Positions 31,580-38,597 of a DNA stretch of 64,000 nucleotides are shown piece after piece; the first letter of the stretch is position 1; the number at the start of each line of letters is the position of its first letter. The DNA is taken from positions 1 through 64,000 of the forward strand of contig NZ_JAFBGA010000015.1 of assembly GCF_016909575.1 (NCBI RefSeq). Direction: 5' to 3'. This stretch comes from Streptomyces sp. HB132. GTDB taxonomy: Bacteria > Actinomycetota > Actinomycetes > Streptomycetales > Streptomycetaceae. Both the position numbers and the translations under genes were made by a program. The notes beneath the pieces are model-generated. The model saw only the letters and a list, made by a program, of their open reading frames with translations. It had not been told where the DNA came from and did no database searches.

Positions 31580-33712
31580 CTACCAGGACGCGTCGTCCAG
31601 GACCAGCCGGCCCGCCTTGCGGTATTCGCGCCGGGCGCCCGCCAGCAGGTCCTCCGTCGACACGCCGTCGCCGCGGCCCGCCGCCGCGTACGCGGCCGTG
31701 ACGACCGCGCTGCGGATGGAGCCGCCCGCCAGCTCGAAGTCCGCCGCGCAGGACGCCGGATCGACGTCGTCGGCGCACGGGACATGGACGAGGCTGTGCC
31801 GCCAGAGCGCCAGTCGCTGCTCCTCGTCGGGGAAGGGGAAGTCGACCACCAGGTCCAGCCGGCGGGTGAAGGCGTCGTCGATGTTCGAGCGCAGGTTGGT
31901 GGTCAGCAGAGCGATGCCGTCGAACGACTCCAGACGCTGGAGGAGATAGGCGCTCTCCATGTTCGCGTGACGGTCGTTGGAACTGCTGACCTCGGAGCGC
32001 TTGCCGAAGACCGCGTCCGCCTCGTCGAAGAGCAGCACCGCGTCCGTGCGGTCGGCCTCGGTGAAGATCCGCTCCAGGTTCTTCTCCGTCTCACCGACGT
32101 ACTTGTCCACGACGGACGGCAGCTGCACGACGTAGAGATCCAGGCCGAGTTCACCGGCGACCACCTCGGCGGAGAGGGTTTTCCCGGTGCCGGAGTCGCC
32201 CGCGAACAGCCCCACCACGCCCCTCCCCCGCCCGCCGCCCGCGCTCAGCCGCCAGTCGCCGAGCACCCGGTCGCGGTGCTGGGCGCGAAGGACCAGCTCC
32301 CGGAGCTGCGCCAGCGGCCCCTCGGGCAGGACGAGATCGTTCCAGCCGACGTCGGGCCGGATGCGGCGGGCGTGCCGCTCGAGACCCGACGCGGACTGCT
32401 GCCTGGCCGCGAGCCGCAGGTGCGCGGCGGACAGCTCCGTACCGTGGAACGCGGCGAGGCCCAGCGCCGCGCGCGACGCGCGGTCGATCCCGCCGGGCCC
32501 GAGCCGGTAGGCGGCGACGACCGGAGCCAGGTCGAACTCCGGCTCCCCGGGGCCGAGCGCCGCCCGCCAGGCGTCGAGATCGCCGGCACGCTGCCGGGGC
32601 GCGTCCAGCACGACCGGGTCGTGTCCCCCGTCGCACCACTGCGGGTCGTACGGGCGCGGGTCCGCGAACAGCACCGGGACGTCGTTCACCGCGAGCGCCC
32701 GGATCAGTTCCCCGGGCCTCTCGGGCAGCGAGCTCACCACGACGGCGCGGCCCGTGAGCCGTGCCTCGCGGAGCAGTTCCCGGTAGGGGATGTGCTCGGC
32801 CGGCGCGCGTTCCACCGGCGCGTGCTCCTCGGTACGGTGCTCCGACGGGCCCTTCCCCGGGCTGAGGTGCAGGGCCGGGATACCGGCCGCACCCAGGGCG
32901 ACGGTGGCGAAGGCGAGCCCGTCGCCGTCACGGTGCTCCCGCAGGTAGACGGCGAGCGGACGCTCCGAGAGCCGTTCCGCCAGCCTCCCCGCCAGCGGGT
33001 CGATGACGAATGCCGCACCGCCGTCCTCCGCGTCCCCCGGTGGCAGGTACGGGAGCGGGCGTACGGTCCCGTTCAGCGCCGGGTCCGGGGTGTCGTCGCC
33101 GAGCAGATGGGCCACGACCCGGTCGGGAACACGCAAGGAGCGGCTGAGGAAGGGGCGTTCGGATTCGTCCACCTCGATCAGGCCGCGTGCGAGCAGCCGC
33201 GCGGCCGGATGGAACCGGGACCGTCCCGCCGCGGAGTGCGTGGGGACCCCGCACAGGTCGAGTGCGAGCGCGACGGTCGCCCGGCGACGGGTGACGTCGT
33301 CGTTGAGATAGGCGTACAGCGACTCGAACGTGCGATCCAGATCGGGTGCCAGCGCGATCAGCAGGATCTCGGTGTCGAGCGGGCTGAGGCGCAGCCAGTG
33401 GGCGAGCCAGTGGAGACGGTCCTCCTCGGACGGCTCGGACGGCTCGGACATCGCGGCCCCGTCGGGCCCCTCGGCGGCGTCCGGCTCCTCCGCCGTGGCC
33501 GGCTCCCCGCCCGGCTCGGTCGGCTCGGGGGGAGGTGCCGTGCCCTCCGCACCCCCGTACAGCAGACGGCGCACGGCGTCGTCCGTCAGATACATCCCGC
33601 GCATCGGATCGGTGGCCGTCGGGTCGGTGGCGCTGCGGTGCTCGACGAGGAGGGCCACCCGCTCGCGCAGTCCCGCGAGCCGTTCGAGCAGCGGAGAGGA
33701 GGAGTCGCTCAC
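31580..33712 (-). CDS. CIS AAA+ ATPase (Afp15-type)
   Basis: This 710-aa protein has a C-terminal AAA+ domain: Walker A GDSGTGKT (505-512), Walker B AVLLFDEADAVF with D563/E564, sensor 1 LLTTNL and a downstream arginine pair FTRRLD. The N-terminal about 480 residues are the CIS-specific region, with an acidic Pro/Glu linker near 55-98. Each classical extracellular CIS encodes one such ATPase, thought to remodel or assemble the particle; its exact job is unsettled. The GTG at 33712 follows AGGAG and overlaps the stop of the cap gene (GTGA), so the two are coupled. Confidence 0.92.
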   Translation of the reverse strand: MSDSSSPLLERLAGLRERVALLVEHRSATDPTATDPMRGMYLTDDAVRRLLYGGAEGTAPPPEPTEPGGEPATAEEPDAAEGPDGAAMSEPSEPSEEDRLHWLAHWLRLSPLDTEILLIALAPDLDRTFESLYAYLNDDVTRRRATVALALDLCGVPTHSAAGRSRFHPAARLLARGLIEVDESERPFLSRSLRVPDRVVAHLLGDDTPDPALNGTVRPLPYLPPGDAEDGGAAFVIDPLAGRLAERLSERPLAVYLREHRDGDGLAFATVALGAAGIPALHLSPGKGPSEHRTEEHAPVERAPAEHIPYRELLREARLTGRAVVVSSLPERPGELIRALAVNDVPVLFADPRPYDPQWCDGGHDPVVLDAPRQRAGDLDAWRAALGPGEPEFDLAPVVAAYRLGPGGIDRASRAALGLAAFHGTELSAAHLRLAARQQSASGLERHARRIRPDVGWNDLVLPEGPLAQLRELVLRAQHRDRVLGDWRLSAGGGRGRGVVGLFAGDSGTGKTLSAEVVAGELGLDLYVVQLPSVVDKYVGETEKNLERIFTEADRTDAVLLFDEADAVFGKRSEVSSSNDRHANMESAYLLQRLESFDGIALLTTNLRSNIDDAFTRRLDLVVDFPFPDEEQRLALWRHSLVHVPCADDVDPASCAADFELAGGSIRSAVVTAAYAAAGRGDGVSTEDLLAGARREYRKAGRLVLDDASW

Positions 33713-34398
33713 GTGCGCCGCTCCTGAGGCGTTCCGGTCGTGCCGTGCTTCTTCGTGAAGGCTTGCTTGGCCTCTTCGACGCTCTGCGCGCTGTGGTGGC
33801 GCGCGGGGCTGTCGTCGGGCCGGCCGTCCGCCCCGCGTACCTGGACGCCGAGCCCCTCCGTGACGGGCGGGCCGACCTTGTATTCGGGGTATCCCAGGAA
33901 GGGCGCGGTGATCACCACGTCGAGCGAGGGCTTGAGTTCGCCGCCGAGCGCGGACCAGATGTCCGCGAGCGAGCGGGCCTCGGTGTGCAGCCCCGCGACG
34001 GTCAGCGGGACGGAGAGGCCGAGCCCGGCGAGTGTGCCGGTCAGGTCCTCCGGGGGGAGGATCTCCTTGGGCAGCAGCGTGTGCAGCACGGCGGAGAGCA
34101 TCCGGTGTTCGTCCTGCGGGCGCTTGGTCCAGGCCGTGACGAGGTACGAGAGCCGGAACCAGCGTGGCGGCTGGTGCTGTCTGAGCGTGATCCCCTGCTC
34201 GTCGCGGACCGACACCTTGCCGCGCTGGCGCCGCTTGGTGTCCTCGCGGATGTCGTAGAGGTACGCGTCGATGGTCGGGGCGTTGCGCCGGGCCGCCCAG
34301 TCGCGCGTGGGTGCGTCGAAGGCGACCTCGACGTCGGACCCGGCGAAGGCGCCGCGGACGAGCAGCCCTCTCAGGATGTCATCCACCTCGTGGATCAC
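33709..34398 (-). CDS. CIS cap/tail terminator protein (DUF4255, Afp16-type)
   Basis: This protein of about 229 aa has a DUF4255 domain, the family of tail-terminator proteins that cap tube and sheath. The diagnostic start VIHEVDDILRGLLVRGAF and the block PTIDAYLYDIREDTKRRQRG, then PPRWFRLSYLVTAWTKRPQDEHRMLSAVLHTLL, are clear. I place the start at the GTG 34398 because homologues begin directly with IHEVD; a GTG at 34416 would add six residues. A charged tail (about 195-229) extends past the domain. It is coupled to the AAA+ gene. Confidence 0.9.
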   Translation of the reverse strand: MIHEVDDILRGLLVRGAFAGSDVEVAFDAPTRDWAARRNAPTIDAYLYDIREDTKRRQRGKVSVRDEQGITLRQHQPPRWFRLSYLVTAWTKRPQDEHRMLSAVLHTLLPKEILPPEDLTGTLAGLGLSVPLTVAGLHTEARSLADIWSALGGELKPSLDVVITAPFLGYPEYKVGPPVTEGLGVQVRGADGRPDDSPARHHSAQSVEEAKQAFTKKHGTTGTPQERRT

Positions 34399-34465
34399 GG
34401 TGGCCCTGCCCTTCACGGTCGCCGCCCGTCACGGAACGCCCGTCGTCGAACGGACCGTCACGGAA

Positions 34466-34504
34466 CGACCTGTCATGTGTCGACCTGTCGCGGATCGACC
34501 TGTC
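34466..34504. repeat. Three direct repeats CGACCTGTC at 15-bp spacing
   Basis: CGACCTGTC occurs at 34466, 34481 and 34496, exactly 15 bp apart, in the spacer before the cap gene. The period is not a helical repeat multiple but suits a tandem binding array or slippage. I cannot assign a role. Confidence 0.45.
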
Positions 34505-34691
34505 ACTGCGCTCGGCCGAACCGTCCGTGGTCCAGCCGGTGGCGGGCGCCTCGGCACGGAGCGCCCCACCCCATCGTCGCCGTCGGACCGACCGCCCCGC
34601 GAGGCACCGGGGGGACGAACAAGGGGCAACGCGGCTGCCCCCGTGTCACCGCTCTCCTGTCCTCGGGGCCCTTGAACCGGCGGACGAGCCG

Positions 34692-35330
34692 TCAGATGTA
34701 GCCTTCCCGCAAGGCATAGGCCACGGCATGGGCACGGTTGCGGAGCTGCAGCCGGGTCGTCAGTCCGTGCATCACGTTCTTGACCGTGCGTTCGGAGTAC
34801 GACAGTTTGCTGGCAATCTCCCCGGTATCCATTCCCTCGGCCACCAGCCGGAGGACATCGACTTCGCGTGGTGCCAGACCGGACGCCGTGGCGCCCGAGG
34901 CGCCGGTCGTGCCGCGCTGCAACGTGCCGACCTGGGCGATCAGACGCCCCAGCAGATCCGACGGCAGATCCCCGTCGCCCCGGGAGGCGGCGAGGACCGC
35001 TCTGAGGAGGCGGTGGCCGGTGGCCTCGCGCCGCCAGACGATGGCGCCCACGCCGTACTCGATCACCTGCAGCAGCTCGGCCTCGCGGATCAGGCTCGTG
35101 ACGAGGACGGCCCTGGTGCCTTCCGCGCGGGTCAGCCGCCTCAGCCGCGACAGCGTGGGTTCGTCCAGAGCCTCGGCGAGCAGGACCGCGACCGTGCCCG
35201 GGCGGCCCGCGCCCTCCTCGAGCAGCTCCACCTCGGAGTGCCGGCGGAGCTGGCTGACCGCTCCGTCCATGGACAGCGGGTCCGACGCGTGGACCTCCAC
35301 GGGGATCCTGACCGGGGGCCGAAGAGCCAT
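34692..35330 (-). CDS. LuxR-family response-regulator-like transcription factor
   Basis: This 212-aa protein has a receiver-like N-terminal domain (about 10-125) and a C-terminal LuxR helix-turn-helix (about 148-205: GLAPREVDVLRLVAEGMDTGEIASKLSYSERTVKNVMHGL). At the expected phosphorylation site, the strand VAVLLAEALDEPTL has Ala where typical receivers have Asp, so it is probably not controlled by ordinary phosphotransfer; no kinase is nearby. It lies just upstream of the cap and ATPase genes on the same strand and divergent from the large LuxR regulator, a natural candidate for CIS control. The ATG at 35330 is supported by domain length. Confidence 0.82.
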   Translation of the reverse strand: MALRPPVRIPVEVHASDPLSMDGAVSQLRRHSEVELLEEGAGRPGTVAVLLAEALDEPTLSRLRRLTRAEGTRAVLVTSLIREAELLQVIEYGVGAIVWRREATGHRLLRAVLAASRGDGDLPSDLLGRLIAQVGTLQRGTTGASGATASGLAPREVDVLRLVAEGMDTGEIASKLSYSERTVKNVMHGLTTRLQLRNRAHAVAYALREGYI

Positions 35331-35456
35331 GCCTGTACGTCCTCGCGTCTTGCCTCAACGGAGCAACCCGTTCGTGCTCCTCCCATCCTTCCTTCGCGGG
35401 CAGGACGCAACCAACGTGGCCCACCACGAGATCGACCACGAGATCGGCACGTCCTC

Positions 35457-38417
35457 ATGACAGCGTTATGGAGTCGGCCCCACCCCTGTCCGCAGCCCCC
35501 GGCCACGTCGTGCGGCCCCGCCTCAGCAGGGCTGCTCGAACGCGAAGCGGCGCTGGGCCTGCTGGCGGCGGAGGCCGAGCGGGCTGTGACCGGATCGGGA
35601 CGGCTCGTCCTGTTCCGCGCCCCCACCGGGACGGGCCGCAGCGCGCTGCTGGAGGCCGCCTCCGAACTGGGCGCGGGACTCGGCATGCGGATCCTGCGCG
35701 CCCATGCCTCCGCCGAGAGCTCCGGCATCCCTCTCGCTCTCGTACGGCAGTTACTCGACCCGCCGCACCACCTCGGCGGCCTGCACGACGACACCCCGGA
35801 CACCCCGCACCATCTCGGTTACCCGTCCCGTCTCTGGCAGTTGCTGTGCGACCACGCGGCCCGGTCGCCCCTGCTGGTCACCGTCGACGACGCGCACCTC
35901 GCCGACCGGGACTCCCTGCGCTGGCTGACCGAGGGAGCCCGGCGGCTGAGGGGGATGCCGGTCCTGATGGTGATGACCGAGCGCGGGCAGTACGACATCT
36001 CGCCGCCCACGCCGGGCCTCGCGTACTCCCTGCCACCCGGCGTGGTGCGGGTGCACCCGGTGGCCCCGCTGAGCCGTCCCGCCGCCGAGGAGCTCGTACG
36101 CGGCGCCCTGGGGCCGGACACCCACGACACCTGGGTGGACGGCTGCGTCCGGGCGGGCGCCGGGAACCCGCTGCTGCTGCGCGCGCTGCTCGACGATCTG
36201 CGGGCCGTCTTCCCGCACGGCGGCCGGGCCGGAGCCGCGGACGGCGGCGGCCCCGAGGCGGGACTGCCCGAGGACTGCGCCGAGCTGTACCCGGGGGCGT
36301 TCGCGGCGGCGGTCTCGTGGTGGCTGAGGAGCGCGGGCACCGGAACCACCACGGTGGCCCGCGCGCTCGCCGAACTGGAGGACTCGGCACGGTACGACGA
36401 GGGGGGACACGGGCCCCCCGGGACGTCCGGCACCCGTTCGTGCCACGCGGGACACGAAGATCCCGGCCCGGGCCACGGAACCGGTGACGAGTTCACCGAC
36501 TTCCTCTCCGAGCTCACCCGTGCCGATCCCGACCGCGTCGGCGGCTGGGTCACCGCGATGATCCGGCTCGGACTGCTGCGCCGCACCCCCGGAACCGGCG
36601 TCCCGCGCTTCGCGCACCCCCTGCTGCGTGGAGCGGTCCTCGACGGCTGGCCGCGCTCGCAGCGGCAGGCCCTGCACCTCCGCGCGGCAGAACTGCGGCA
36701 ACGCCGGGGACACGGGGTCGAAGCGGTGGCCGGACATCTGCTGCGTACCCACCCCGGCGGTACGGAGCACGCCGCCAAGGCCCTGCTCGACGCGGCGGCC
36801 GACGCGTCCAGGGCCGGCAGGACCGGCGCCGCCGCGCACTATCTGCGCCGCGCGCTGGACGAACCTCTACCGCGCGAGCGCCGGGCGGCGGTGCTGACGG
36901 AGCTGGGCGAACTGGAGTTCGCCACCCAGCGGACAGGCGGGGTGCCCCGCCTGGCCGAGGCGCTGCGCCTCCAGGAAGAGCCCAGGGACCGGGTGCTGGC
37001 GGCGGTCAGCCTGGGCAACGCCCTGGCCCACCGGGGCAGGGCGCACGCCGCGCTCGACGTCATGCGCGATCTGGGCCCGCTGGAGGGGGAACCCGTCCTC
37101 GCCCGTACGATCCAGACCGCGTCGGCGTTCTTCTCGGACCACGACCCGGAGATCCGGCGCGCCGTCTACACCCGGCTGCGTGAGCGCGCCGAGCGCTCCC
37201 CGGAATGGATCAGCCCGGCCCTGCGTGCCCTGCTGATCCGGTACGAGTCGACGGCCGGGCTGCTGTCCGCCGAGGCCGCCATGCGGCAGATCCGGCGGCT
37301 GCTGACGTCAGCCGAGGACCCTCTGCTGGTGCCCTATCTGCTGGGTACGGCCGCCGCCGTGGCGCAGTGGTCCGACGCGACGGACGACGCCGAACGCATC
37401 ATCAGGGCCGGGCTGACCGCGTGCCGGGTGTCACCGCTGCATCCCGTCCACCGGTCGCTGCTCAACGTGCGGGTGGACACCGCCGCCGCACGCGGTCAGT
37501 ACCGCCGGGTGCTGGAGGAGACCGCCGGAATGCTCCGGGAACCGGGCGGCCCGCCCCGCACCGGTGCGAGCAACTTCCTGGCCCACCGCGTCATCGCACT
37601 CGTCGAGTGCGGCCGTCCTGCCGAGGCCGAACGGCTCGTCGCCGGTGTCGACTTCACCGAAACCCAGGGAGGTTGGGAACAGAATCGATTCCTCTACGCG
37701 CGCGGTGTGCTGCGTGCGTCCGTCGGCGATGCCGCGGGCGCCCTGGCGGACTTCCGGGAGTGCGGCAGGCGCCAGTCCGGCCGCGACGTGGAGAGCCCCG
37801 TCGTCACGCCGTGGCGTTCGGCCGCCGCCGAGTGCCACCTCTCCCTGGGGCAGACGCCGGAGGCCCTCGCACTCGCCGGGGAGGAGAACCGGTACGCCGC
37901 CGTGTGGGACACGCCCCGGGTCCGGGGCCGTGCCCTGCGCGTCCTCGGCACGGCCACCGGCGGCCGGCGCGGTCTCGAACTCACCGCCGAGGCCGTCGCC
38001 GTCCTGCGCGGCACGTCGCTCGACGTCGAGCTGATCCCCGCGCTCATCGCCCACGGGCTCCAGCTCACCGCCGCCGGACAGCCCCGCAGCGCCCGCCCGC
38101 TGCTCAGGGAGGCCGCGACGGCGGCCGAACGGCTCGGCGCGGTCCGGCTGTCGGGGAGCGCGGAACTGGCCCTGCGCGCCAGTGGCGCCCGCCGCAGGAA
38201 CGCCTCCCTCACGGGCCGCGGCTCACTGACCGCCAGCGAACGCCGCATCGCCGAACTGGCCGCAGACGGACGGACGAACGCGGAGATCTCGGAGCTGCTG
38301 CACCTGGCACGGCGTACCGTGGAGACCCATCTGACCAGCACCTACAAGAAGCTCGGCATACGGCGCAGAGCGGACCTCCCCGCCGTACTGAACGGCGCTA
38401 CGGACGAGCCCTCGTGA
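35457..38417 (+). CDS. Large ATP-binding LuxR (LAL)-type regulator with a TTA codon
   Basis: This 986-aa regulator belongs to the LAL class: N-terminal AAA/NACHT-like ATPase, helical TPR-like middle, and C-terminal LuxR HTH (about 918-975: LTASERRIAELAADGRTNAEISELLHLARRTVETHLTSTYKKLGI). The P-loop reads APTGTGRSA (55-63) with Arg in place of the invariant Lys, so ATP binding may be impaired; LLVTVDDAHLAD is the Walker B region. Codon 99 is TTA (35751-35753), implying bldA-dependent translation and hence late, developmental expression. The start is placed at the ATG 35457 before the LLEREAALGLL opening. It lies between CIS genes and the DUF4157 gene and may control either. Confidence 0.82.
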   Translation: MTALWSRPHPCPQPPATSCGPASAGLLEREAALGLLAAEAERAVTGSGRLVLFRAPTGTGRSALLEAASELGAGLGMRILRAHASAESSGIPLALVRQLLDPPHHLGGLHDDTPDTPHHLGYPSRLWQLLCDHAARSPLLVTVDDAHLADRDSLRWLTEGARRLRGMPVLMVMTERGQYDISPPTPGLAYSLPPGVVRVHPVAPLSRPAAEELVRGALGPDTHDTWVDGCVRAGAGNPLLLRALLDDLRAVFPHGGRAGAADGGGPEAGLPEDCAELYPGAFAAAVSWWLRSAGTGTTTVARALAELEDSARYDEGGHGPPGTSGTRSCHAGHEDPGPGHGTGDEFTDFLSELTRADPDRVGGWVTAMIRLGLLRRTPGTGVPRFAHPLLRGAVLDGWPRSQRQALHLRAAELRQRRGHGVEAVAGHLLRTHPGGTEHAAKALLDAAADASRAGRTGAAAHYLRRALDEPLPRERRAAVLTELGELEFATQRTGGVPRLAEALRLQEEPRDRVLAAVSLGNALAHRGRAHAALDVMRDLGPLEGEPVLARTIQTASAFFSDHDPEIRRAVYTRLRERAERSPEWISPALRALLIRYESTAGLLSAEAAMRQIRRLLTSAEDPLLVPYLLGTAAAVAQWSDATDDAERIIRAGLTACRVSPLHPVHRSLLNVRVDTAAARGQYRRVLEETAGMLREPGGPPRTGASNFLAHRVIALVECGRPAEAERLVAGVDFTETQGGWEQNRFLYARGVLRASVGDAAGALADFRECGRRQSGRDVESPVVTPWRSAAAECHLSLGQTPEALALAGEENRYAAVWDTPRVRGRALRVLGTATGGRRGLELTAEAVAVLRGTSLDVELIPALIAHGLQLTAAGQPRSARPLLREAATAAERLGAVRLSGSAELALRASGARRRNASLTGRGSLTASERRIAELAADGRTNAEISELLHLARRTVETHLTSTYKKLGIRRRADLPAVLNGATDEPS

Positions 38418-38419
38418 CC

Positions 38420-38454
38420 GGCCGGCCGCTCCGCGCGCGGCGCGACGGCCGGCC
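38420..38454 (+). terminator. Hairpin after LAL regulator
   Basis: GGCCGGCCG (38420-38428) pairs with CGGCCGGCC (38446-38454) just after the stop codon, with further pairing possible in the GC-rich loop. Confidence 0.55.
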
Positions 38455-38597
38455 CGGCGGCCCGCCCGTCCGGAGGTTCCCGGCTTCGCACGTTGCCCTC
38501 GCGGCCCTCAGGCGCACCCGTCCGCACCCGGGTCCCTGCCCTCACGGCCCTCCCGCGGCCCGCGTGTGACGGGTGACCATGCTTGATCAGGCGTTGA

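Noticed and set aside
34440..34530. Pentapeptide-repeat-like peptide (SRNDL SCVDL SRIDL) in the plus frame
   Set aside because: Only three units arising from a 15-bp DNA repeat, with no start codon or ribosome binding site and no continuing fold.
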